A stretch of DNA of 32,352 nt from contig JBATUR010000043.1 in assembly GCA_049671305.1 (NCBI GenBank), positions 1-32,352 of the forward strand, given 5' to 3'. Below the pieces are notes generated by a model. That model searched no databases and was not told the origin of the DNA. It saw only the letters and a list, made by a program, of their open reading frames with translations. The position numbers and the translations under genes were made by a program. Below are positions 23,449 to 30,903 of this stretch, piece after piece. This stretch comes from CADCTM01 sp049671305 (GTDB lineage Bacteria > Cyanobacteriota > Cyanobacteriia > Cyanobacteriales > Coleofasciculaceae). Numbering within the stretch: the first letter of the stretch is position 1; every line of letters starts with the position of its first letter.

Positions 23449-25344
23449 TTAGTCTTCTTCTGAAGTCGGCTGCCTCAAGATTTTTCCGTGGCAAGGCAGT
23501 GTCACACTAAAGGTTGTACCAACTCCAATTTCACTTTCTATATCAATTTGACCGCCGTGTAAATCTACACATTTCTTAATAATTGCTAGTCCTAATCCTG
23601 TACCAGGGATGCTACCAACATTGCTAGCGCGTCGAAAGGATTCAAATAATTTCTCCAAGTCAGGCTTAGGAATGCCAATACCGTGGTCTTGAATTAAAAA
23701 ACAGGTAGTTTCAGGAGAACAAATCACATGAAACTTAACAATACCGCCTTGAGGAGAATATTTAATGGCGTTGGAAAGTAAGTTTGTCAAGATATGTGCT
23801 AAGAGTTTTTCGTCCATTATGACATCGCCGCAGCTACCATGAATGAGGAAGTCGATGGCGTGGCGAGAACTGGTACTCATTTGCAAGTTTTCCACGATAT
23901 CGCGACAAAAAGGCAGCAAATCCATTAAACTCGGCTTATAATCAAGTTTTCCGGCTTCGGCTTTGCCAATCAAAAGCACATCTTCCAAGAGATTAGTCAT
24001 GCGCCTGACTGCACCTTGAACTCTTCCAAATAGCTTGTATTTTTTCTCATCAGACAGTTTGTGGTTATAGTTTTCCAGCAAATCTGTGGAAGATTGAATA
24101 ATGGTTAGCGGTGTGCGAAATTCATGAGAAACTAAAGCCACAAAACTTGAGCGCAATTCGCTAACTTCTCGCTCTTTTTCTAATGCCATACGGATATCAA
24201 CTTCCGCTTGTTTAAGTTGGGTGATATCTCGTCCCACCGCTTGACATTCAATAAAATTGCCCTGATCATCAAACACCGCTCGATCAGACCATTGCTGCCA
24301 ACGAATTTCGCCTGATGGCAAAATGATACGATGTTCGTAGGTATTAATTGGATGTCCTGGAGATAGAGAGCGAAAATTCTTGCTAATTAATTCTCGGTCT
24401 TGGGACGGCATCAGGGGCAGAAATTCTTGTCCAATTAACTCACTACGTTGTTTGTTGAAATAGCGACAGTAAGCATCATTGGCAAAAGTTAAAATGCCAT
24501 TGGGTTTAAATCGACAAATTAGCTCAGTTTGGTCTTCAACAATAGCGCGATAACGTGCCTCACTTTGGCGTAGGGCTTCTTCTACCTGTTTGCGTTCAGC
24601 TAATTCTGTTTGCAATTGTTGATGCAATTCTGCTTGATAAATAGCGATCGCACAATGATCAGCAATTGCCTGTACAATTTCCAAATTAGCCGCAGTCCAA
24701 CCCCAAATTGAATCCTCTGGTTTGCTGTATGGGCATGAGTCGCCATTTAAGCCTTCGTCTTTAAGTTCCGCCTCGTTTTCTGAGTTTAATAACGTTGTGG
24801 CGCTGTGTTCTCGGCTAGCGCTTAACGGCGAGGTAATATCCTCTTCGCATTGCATTAAAGTAATGCCACCAATATAGGATTTTTGGTAGATTAACGGCAC
24901 AATCATGATGGCACGACAGTGGTGGTTTTGTGCTGCCTGGAAAACTGCTGGCGGCAAGGTGTGATCAATACGAGAAAGCACCACCGACTCACCAGCTAAG
25001 AGAGAGGAGTGATAATTGTCACAAAAAACACAGCGCTGACCGATGAAATTAGCGGCATTATCTGTTAATTCTGATACATAGCGAACTACCATTTGAGAGT
25101 TAGCATCAGGTCTAAAAATCAGACAATGACTAACTTGCAATGCTCCTTGTAACTGGTTAACAGTTGTTTGTAAAATCTCATCAAGTACCAAAGTTCCTTG
25201 CATTACTTGAATTATTTTGTTAAGCAATGCCTGTCGCGAGATTTTTTGTCTAGCTTTAACTAGCTCTTCTTTTAACTGGGCAATGTTCTGTTGCTCGTTA
25301 TATTCTAGCGAGGGATGGCAGTACGAGGTATTATTACTGATCAT
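23449..25344 (-). CDS. Sensor histidine kinase: GAF, PAS, HisKA, HATPase
   Basis: 631 residues and no membrane segment, so a cytoplasmic sensor. Order: N-terminal coiled coil (20-45), GAF (about 47-238, with a long non-conserved insert at 168-215), PAS (about 258-378), HisKA with phospho-acceptor His407 in VSHEFRTPLT, and HATPase with N-box N525 (LLSNAIKYSP), G1 DHGIGIP (553-559) and G2 GTGLGL (581-586). All catalytic boxes are intact. No receiver domain or response regulator is adjacent, so the partner is unknown. The GAF carries several cysteines (RCVFCDN, HHCRAIM), but I see no definite bilin motif; a light-sensing role is not excluded. It is the last of four minus-strand genes, 278 bases below the S66 gene. 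Confidence 0.93.
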   Translation of the reverse strand: MISNNTSYCHPSLEYNEQQNIAQLKEELVKARQKISRQALLNKIIQVMQGTLVLDEILQTTVNQLQGALQVSHCLIFRPDANSQMVVRYVSELTDNAANFIGQRCVFCDNYHSSLLAGESVVLSRIDHTLPPAVFQAAQNHHCRAIMIVPLIYQKSYIGGITLMQCEEDITSPLSASREHSATTLLNSENEAELKDEGLNGDSCPYSKPEDSIWGWTAANLEIVQAIADHCAIAIYQAELHQQLQTELAERKQVEEALRQSEARYRAIVEDQTELICRFKPNGILTFANDAYCRYFNKQRSELIGQEFLPLMPSQDRELISKNFRSLSPGHPINTYEHRIILPSGEIRWQQWSDRAVFDDQGNFIECQAVGRDITQLKQAEVDIRMALEKEREVSELRSSFVALVSHEFRTPLTIIQSSTDLLENYNHKLSDEKKYKLFGRVQGAVRRMTNLLEDVLLIGKAEAGKLDYKPSLMDLLPFCRDIVENLQMSTSSRHAIDFLIHGSCGDVIMDEKLLAHILTNLLSNAIKYSPQGGIVKFHVICSPETTCFLIQDHGIGIPKPDLEKLFESFRRASNVGSIPGTGLGLAIIKKCVDLHGGQIDIESEIGVGTTFSVTLPCHGKILRQPTSEED

Positions 25345-25622
25345 AGGCTCCTGCTAGGTTACAGATTAGGCAACTTTACTACTTAAATAATTCTTGTTTG
25401 ACTGTAACACTACATAATAGGCTTTTTCTAGATTCATTTTAAAATTTTTCCAATGATCAGCTCTCCGTAAAATTGCGGTAAATTTTAAGGGTAACTTAAG
25501 TTATCTACGCATAATTACGCAGGCAAAACAACTTGTTTGCCCAAATAAATTACTGATAACTTTAAATAAAATAACACTCTTACTAAAAATAAAAGCTTTT
25601 GATTTTATAGCCTAGATTAAAT

Positions 25623-26516
25623 CTATTTTAGATGCCAACTGAGAGTTCCTAGATTAGCATTTAGTTCGACTTTTTGCCCGACAGGAAGAGCAGCGTTAAC
25701 ACCATCATGACCGAAAGGCAAGTCAGAGACAATAGGGATGCCCAGATCAACCAAGCGATCGCGTAACACCTCCTCCACCGTCCAACTAGGAATACCCTGC
25801 GGTGGACAACAGCGGGAAAAACGCCCCAAAGCAATACCACAAACACCCTTAAAAGCACCACTTGTACGCCACTGCGTCAACATCCGATCAATACGATAAG
25901 GCGCTTCTGTGACATCTTCCAGAGCCAGGATCACGCCCTCAAGCCGGGGTTGTACAGGAGTACCAAGTAGATGGGTAGCAACGGTCAGATTGGCAGGTAA
26001 CAACACACCACGGGCATTGCCACTAGACCAACTTACACCAGAAAGCGGCTCTAAAGGAAGTCCCGCCACACAATCAAATAAGCGACGCAACGACCACTCA
26101 GGCTCGGCTGCTAAAGTAGTTAATACAGGTCCATGTATACCCGAAATGCCCGACTGATACAAACTCCACAGCAAACCCGTAATGTCAGAAAAACCAATCA
26201 ACCATTTAGGAGTTGCAGGTACTGATAACCAACTCCAGTCCTCCAAAAGTCGGGCGCTGCCATAACCACCTCTAGCACAAAGAATACCCCGACACTCTGG
26301 GTCATGCCAAGCTGCTGCCAACTGCTGACGGCGCTCAAGATCTGTACCGGCAAGATAGCCATTAGCATGATAATTAATGGGAAGTTCCACTCGATAGCCT
26401 TGGCGTCGCCAAATTTCTATACCATTTTGGTAAGCTTCAAATTCTCGCAAAGCGCCACTAGGAGTAATGACTCGTAATAAGTCTCCTGGTTTTAGTGGTG
26501 GTGGGTTATTGGTCAT
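25623..26516 (-). CDS. LD-carboxypeptidase, peptidase S66 family (MccF/LdcA-like)
   Basis: 297 residues, normal for S66. The Ser-Glu-His triad of the family can be placed: Ser110 in GFSDITGLL, Glu200 in ALEDVTEAPYRIDRML, and His270 in PFGHDGVNAALPVG. The ARGGYGSARLL and HGPV motifs are also present. Family members cut the LD bond of the muropeptide tetrapeptide (murein recycling) or hydrolyse microcin C-type peptides (MccF). There is no signal peptide, so it is cytosolic, which fits recycling of cell-wall peptides. No other recycling gene is nearby. Probably co-transcribed with the TPR gene above (gap 81 bases). Confidence 0.93.
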   Translation of the reverse strand: MTNNPPPLKPGDLLRVITPSGALREFEAYQNGIEIWRRQGYRVELPINYHANGYLAGTDLERRQQLAAAWHDPECRGILCARGGYGSARLLEDWSWLSVPATPKWLIGFSDITGLLWSLYQSGISGIHGPVLTTLAAEPEWSLRRLFDCVAGLPLEPLSGVSWSSGNARGVLLPANLTVATHLLGTPVQPRLEGVILALEDVTEAPYRIDRMLTQWRTSGAFKGVCGIALGRFSRCCPPQGIPSWTVEEVLRDRLVDLGIPIVSDLPFGHDGVNAALPVGQKVELNANLGTLSWHLK

Positions 26517-26597
26517 TATTTATTTGTTTTATGGCAATTCTGGCTTATATCCCCAATATTTTGACCTATATATTGCCTGAAAACTACGCCTCAAAAA

Positions 26598-27068
26598 TTA
26601 ATTCAATTTAGCAGTACATTCGAGCAACAACTTTTGATTGACTAAAGCATAAGGCTGAATAGAGAGTGCTTGACGAAAAGCTTGAATTGCCTCACGATAG
26701 TTTTCCAGGGCAGCATGACATAAACCTAGCCCATGCAGTGCACCAAAATGAACCGGATTAAGTTTAATCACTTGCTGACAGTCATCTCTTGACTTTTCAT
26801 ACTGTCCCAAAGTGTAGTAGAGAACAGCGCGTCGATTCCAAGCTTCGGCAAAGTCTGGTTGATCTCTCACCAATTCCGTTAGTAGGGTTTCTGCTTGAGT
26901 GACATTGCCAACTTGTAGCATAACTTGGCAGCGTTCGAGCAACTCCATGCCATATCTGCCTTTTTGATGAAACCAAATATACCAAAGTTCGGCTGTTGCC
27001 TGGTTACGAATGTCTTCGTCGGGATTTTTTAAAGCTGCAAGCAACTGATCAATTGAGGAGTCCGGCAT
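26598..27068 (-). CDS. TPR repeat protein
   Basis: 156 residues, soluble. An N-terminal helical segment (residues 1-45) is followed by three clear 34-residue TPR units: CQVMLQVGNVTQAETLLTELVRDQPD, AEAWNRRAVLYYTLGQYEKSRDDCQQVIKLNPV and ALHGLGLCHAALENYREAIQAFRQALSIQPY. TPRs mediate protein binding. It lies between the GT4 and S66 genes on the same strand with short gaps (51 and 81 bases), but nothing in its sequence indicates a partner. Confidence 0.88.
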   Translation of the reverse strand: MPDSSIDQLLAALKNPDEDIRNQATAELWYIWFHQKGRYGMELLERCQVMLQVGNVTQAETLLTELVRDQPDFAEAWNRRAVLYYTLGQYEKSRDDCQQVIKLNPVHFGALHGLGLCHAALENYREAIQAFRQALSIQPYALVNQKLLLECTAKLN

Positions 27069-27119
27069 GAATTATCGGTTGTGCTTCATATTAAGCATTA
27101 TCTCAAGAAATTAGGGATT

Positions 27120-28214
27120 TTAGGAAACTTGGGGACGCTGACTTAAAATATCCCAAAACCATTGCTCAATGCGATCGCCCATTGCCTGATTAGAATACTC
27201 GGTTTCGACTCGTTGACGGCAGGCATAACGGTCAATTTTCTCTAGTTTACCCAAAGCTTCTACCAATCCCTCAACCGATGGTTCAACTAAAAAACCTGTT
27301 TTACCATCTTCGACAATTTCGGCAGGTCCTCCGCGACGGTAAGCTATTACTGGCACACCACAAGCTAAGGCTTCAATTGCCACATTACCAAAAGCTTCTA
27401 GCCAACGCGGCGTCATCAATAGTGCCCGACACAAACGCAAACGCTTTTGTAGTTCATCTGTGGGCAGAAATCCTTCATATTGTATAGGCGCATTTAAGTT
27501 ATCTAGCACAATTTGCTGCCAGTAGGCTTCGTTTTCCACAAAGCCCATAATTTTTAGGGCAGTTCCCGTAATGCCAGAGGCGGCTACGGCATCCTCTAAG
27601 CCCTTTTCTGGGGCAATGCGACCCACCCACCCAATCCAGGGTTCCGGGTCGGCACAGAAGTCATATAGAGATAAATCAATGCCATTTCCGAGGCAGCGGC
27701 AATGGTCGGCAAAACTAAAGGTTTGGGCTTGGGCGAGGCTGTGGACGCCAATTGTGCCGGGAAATTGAGTCGCAACTTGTTCGATAATGCGATCCATTGC
27801 CTCGCTTAAAGAGCCCATACTAACTAAATGAGCGATCGCACAATTAAAAAATGGTGTCAGATAAAAAGGCAACCAATCGTAGGCAAAATTAACAATTAAG
27901 TCATATTCAGTTTGCACTGTCCGTGCATAGTCCCACATATTGGCTAAAACTGAATTGGCTGGGATAATAGTTGGGTCATCTCTGCCTAGAGTTTGGGCGC
28001 TAGTTTGAGAAGTCCCAGCAATTTCAATTAGCGGCATTCCCCAGGCGGTAGAGCCTTGGGCTGCGACAATTTTGATAATATGACCACGTTGGATCAGTTG
28101 ACTTGCAATATTTTTTATGGTTAATTCCACACCGCCTGCTGATCCAGAACCTAGTGTACCAATTGGGCTAGAAATGAGCAGGATTTTTAAGGAATTGTTA
28201 GGAGTTGTAGTCAT
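27120..28214 (-). CDS. Glycosyltransferase family 4 protein
   Basis: 364 residues with the two Rossmann-like domains of GT-B enzymes. The N-terminal domain has SSPIGTLGSGSAGGVELTIKNIASQLIQRGH, the acceptor-side loop of GT4 proteins. The C-terminal domain has WIGWVGRIAPEKGLEDAV and the GT4 E-x7-E donor motif in EAFGNVAIEALACGVPVIAYRRGGPAEIVEDG. It transfers a sugar from a nucleotide sugar to an unknown acceptor, probably in glycolipid or exopolysaccharide synthesis. It is cytoplasmic, with no membrane anchor. The first gene of the four-gene minus-strand run 28214-23449. Confidence 0.93.
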   Translation of the reverse strand: MTTTPNNSLKILLISSPIGTLGSGSAGGVELTIKNIASQLIQRGHIIKIVAAQGSTAWGMPLIEIAGTSQTSAQTLGRDDPTIIPANSVLANMWDYARTVQTEYDLIVNFAYDWLPFYLTPFFNCAIAHLVSMGSLSEAMDRIIEQVATQFPGTIGVHSLAQAQTFSFADHCRCLGNGIDLSLYDFCADPEPWIGWVGRIAPEKGLEDAVAASGITGTALKIMGFVENEAYWQQIVLDNLNAPIQYEGFLPTDELQKRLRLCRALLMTPRWLEAFGNVAIEALACGVPVIAYRRGGPAEIVEDGKTGFLVEPSVEGLVEALGKLEKIDRYACRQRVETEYSNQAMGDRIEQWFWDILSQRPQVS

Positions 28215-28300
28215 TATGACAAGTTCTGTGCAACTAATATATCTGCTTGATTATTCTCCATTAATATCGGGAACTAGAATTACAGATGAATTGCGATCTA

Positions 28301-28368
28301 AAATCCCCGACTTCTGTTTGAAATTTGTGCAATTATTTTGAAGGCTTAACTTTAGAAGTCGGGGATTT
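28301..28368. repeat. Inverted repeat upstream of GT4, AAATCCCCGACTTCT family
   Basis: Arms AAATCCCCGACTTCT (28301-28315) and AGAAGTCGGGGATTT (28354-28368), with a 38-base loop. The core ATCCCCGACTTCT is shared exactly with the element at 19987-20055, showing a dispersed family with two copies in this window. Confidence 0.85.
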
Positions 28369-28437
28369 GTACCATATTTGTTACTGACGTGTCAGTATTT
28401 TAGTTTCTGGCTCAATTATTTTGACAGGAATTGGTTT

Positions 28438-29478
28438 TCAATTAACTGACGATGCTTCTAGGGGCTTATCTTGGCTTAAACTTTCTTCAGTTTGAGTTGG
28501 AGTAACGGCGGATTTATTGAGTAGAGATTGCACTTTTGCGGTAATTAATTCGCGCTGATTGATTAGGTAAATACTTACCAAAGTTAAGGAAACACCGAAC
28601 CATTGTAGAGGATTGAGAGTTTCTGACAATAATAAGTTACCAAATAGTAGGGCAAATACGGGTGTGAGAAAAGTGAGTGAACTTAGACTAGTGAGATTAC
28701 CGCTAGAGGCAAAATAGAAGAATAGACCATAAGCGATCGCACTACCAAATATTGTCGAATACGCTAGCGCCATCCAGCCGTATAAATCTATATTCACCCA
28801 TTGCTGAGATTCATTAATTCCAGAAAGGGCAAATAATGGCAATCCTCCTAAAATCATGTGCCATGCTGTGGCTATAACTGGGTCGGCATGGCGCGTCACA
28901 AACCGAATCATCACAGTTCCCACTGCCATTGATAGCGACGCCAACAACATCAACCATTCGCCATTTTGAAACAATTGCTGCCAGCTAAATTCAATTGCGA
29001 TGAAGTTGCCTTGCCAAATATTAATAATTAACTCATGGGGTAAGCCAATTAAACCGATACCCAAAACGCCAACTATTAGCCCAATGCCGCCCCAAAGTCC
29101 AATAATTTCACCAAATAATAATCCTGATAAGATGGCGACAACTAAGGGTTGAGAGTCAATCATTACTGATCCTAAACCAGCACCGGTACGGACTAATCCT
29201 TCTGCTAAAAATCCTTGAAATAGTGCGCCGTCAATGATCGCAAAAATCCCTATCCATAACCATGCTGCCCAACCTTTCGGCTGTGGGCGCCCCATCAACA
29301 TAGCTGCAATTAGGAGTAATATGCCAGCGGGAACTAGGCGCACTCCTGCCATAAATAGCGGCGTGGTGTTGGGTATGACGCCTTTCATGGCAACCATTGC
29401 GGTTCCCCAGAGGAAAAAGGGCGCAATAAGCAGTAAGGAGGCGTAGGGGGCGGAATTTTGGGTTTGTTTTAGCTGCAT
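28438..29478 (-). CDS. DMT-superfamily transporter, EamA family
   Basis: 346 residues with about ten membrane segments arranged as two EamA repeats (about 15-150 and 170-310). Typical family stretches: LLLIAPFFLWGTAMVAMKGV at the start, and in the second repeat YSTIFGSAIAYGLFFYFASSGN plus SSLTFLTPVFALLFGNLLLSETLNPLQW, the classic EamA tail. EamA proteins export or import metabolites such as amino acids or nucleotide sugars across the inner membrane; the substrate is unknown. A cytosolic hydrophilic tail of ~35 residues follows the last segment. It stands alone, divergent from the ComF-type gene, 322 bases upstream region. Confidence 0.92.
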   Translation of the reverse strand: MQLKQTQNSAPYASLLLIAPFFLWGTAMVAMKGVIPNTTPLFMAGVRLVPAGILLLIAAMLMGRPQPKGWAAWLWIGIFAIIDGALFQGFLAEGLVRTGAGLGSVMIDSQPLVVAILSGLLFGEIIGLWGGIGLIVGVLGIGLIGLPHELIINIWQGNFIAIEFSWQQLFQNGEWLMLLASLSMAVGTVMIRFVTRHADPVIATAWHMILGGLPLFALSGINESQQWVNIDLYGWMALAYSTIFGSAIAYGLFFYFASSGNLTSLSSLTFLTPVFALLFGNLLLSETLNPLQWFGVSLTLVSIYLINQRELITAKVQSLLNKSAVTPTQTEESLSQDKPLEASSVN

Positions 29479-29800
29479 AACTTAGGATATTCGCTTGGGT
29501 TCGTTAGGAAAGTGGTGACTGTAAATATTGGCGATTTTATGGAAGTCTTTTCAACAATTGTACAGAAACATTTCTTTTTGTTAAGGAAATCAGGCAAAAT
29601 TGTGGCGGCTGATAGTCTGTGACGACGGTAGGGCGGTTATTTGCAGGATTTATTTGGTGTTGGCGACGATTTGAGGAAGACAGCTTGAGATTATGCTGTT
29701 GTCATGTATCAAAAGACTGATTGATGATGGGAATTAGCGACTATCCCAGGATTTTGTCGTATTTTGGAAAAGTTAAGAGAAATTAGGGGTGAGGGACGTG
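29479..29800. other. Divergent intergenic region, no clear elements
   Basis: 322 bases between the divergent EamA and ComF-type genes. I see no convincing ORF, RNA or strong hairpin; it presumably holds both promoters. Confidence 0.4.
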
Positions 29801-30502
29801 ATGCAGACTGGAATACAGCAGCTAAAAAAGGGACTATTGAATCTTTTTTTGAAGTCTAATTGTCCATTATGCGATCGCCCAACGCCGATGGATTTTTGTG
29901 AATTTTGTCAGAGACAGTTGCAACGCTGCCAATTGAAAAATCCAAGTCAGTTGTGGCAGGGTGAGTTGCCGATATTTATTTGGGGAAATTATGGAGGAAG
30001 TTTGAAACAAGCGATCGCGGCTTTAAAATATGAAAATAAACCAGAATTGGCGCGTCCATTGGGTCAGTGGTTGGGTGAAAGTTGGTTGAAGTCGCCGGCA
30101 ATTTGTCAGAAGAAATTAACAGTTGTACCAATTCCTCTGCATTCTGCTAAATTGCAAGAACGTGGCTTTAATCAAGCGGAATTAATTGCTAAAAGTTTTT
30201 GCGAATATACAGGTTACAAACAGCAACCGTTGGGTTTAGAAAGAATTCGAGAAACGGAAGCTCAATTTAAATTAACGCCGCAACAACGAGAGGAAAATCT
30301 TGCCGATGCTTTTATTGTAGGTAAAAGTTTAGTTCAAAAATCAGTATCACCTGTGTTGTTAGTTGATGATATTTATACGACAGGTGCAACTGTACGTGCT
30401 GCGGCTAAAGTTTTGCGTCGGCGGGGAATTAAAGTTTATGGGTTGGTTGCGATCGCTTCAAGCAAACCCAAAGGCATTATCGCTTCTTCTAACCGGAGAT
30501 AG
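29801..30502 (+). CDS. ComF family phosphoribosyltransferase-like protein
   Basis: I prefer the ATG at 29801, with AGGGA 6-10 bases upstream, giving 233 residues; a GTG at 29789 in the same frame adds four. The N-terminus has a zinc-ribbon-like CPLC...CEFC (four cysteines), followed by YGGSLKQAIAALKYENKPELARPLG, VPIPLHSAKLQERGFNQAELIAK and the PRPP loop VLLVDDIYTTGATVRAAAKVL. ComF-type proteins have a type I phosphoribosyltransferase fold and are linked to DNA uptake in naturally transformable bacteria; cyanobacterial ComF is required for transformation in some species. Most similar cyanobacterial proteins are annotated only as 'ComF family'. Confidence 0.92.
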   Translation: MQTGIQQLKKGLLNLFLKSNCPLCDRPTPMDFCEFCQRQLQRCQLKNPSQLWQGELPIFIWGNYGGSLKQAIAALKYENKPELARPLGQWLGESWLKSPAICQKKLTVVPIPLHSAKLQERGFNQAELIAKSFCEYTGYKQQPLGLERIRETEAQFKLTPQQREENLADAFIVGKSLVQKSVSPVLLVDDIYTTGATVRAAAKVLRRRGIKVYGLVAIASSKPKGIIASSNRR

Positions 30503-30903
30503 GATAGGTTTTGCAGCCTCCAAAAGGGCAATTCTGGGTTTTGAAAATTTAATTCTGGTTCCCCCTGAATGCACCCTTCTCAATAAGCCTCATAAACCGC
30601 CAATAACTTAAGTTCTTGGCTAAGAGCTGCGAGTCCACGCTTTGTGGACTAAAATTCTTAGCCAGTCGTCTTTAGACGACTTTCGCTATTAGTCAGGGGT
30701 TTAAACCCCTGACTAATAGCGAAGGAGTGATCTTCGGTGAGTTCCCCCCAAAATTGCCCTGCCAGGGGGGCGATCACATAGTTTGATTCAGCAACACCGC
30801 ATAAATCATCAACATAAAGGTGATATGTATGAAAGCAACCTAAAAAAGTTGACTTTGCTAAAGGCTGAGTCGGCAAACAAATAGAGCAATAAGGAATAGC
30901 CAG
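30503..30903. other. Intergenic region with repeat cluster and no gene
   Basis: 401 bases without a gene. The left part (30611-30723) is a set of nested palindromes listed separately. The minus-strand 87-codon frame 30658-30921 runs through that palindrome and into the TPR-CHAT start and is not credible. The right part (30724-30903) presumably has the promoter of the TPR-CHAT gene, but no clear -35/-10 pair is visible. Confidence 0.5.
30611..30723. repeat. Cluster of three palindromes including a perfect 42-bp one
   Basis: From left: TGGCTAAGA (30617-30625) / TCTTAGCCA (30656-30664) enclosing AGTCCAC/GTGGACT (30632-30650); GTCGTCT/AGACGAC (30665-30680); then a perfect 42-base palindrome at 30682-30723 (21-base arm TTCGCTATTAGTCAGGGGTT..., centre TTTAAA). 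Related palindromes occur dispersed in filamentous cyanobacteria. Confidence 0.85.

Noticed and set aside
23449..25344. Phytochrome or cyanobacteriochrome GAF in the histidine kinase
   Set aside because: Cysteines are present, but no recognisable chromophore-binding Cys-His motif was found; left as a generic GAF.
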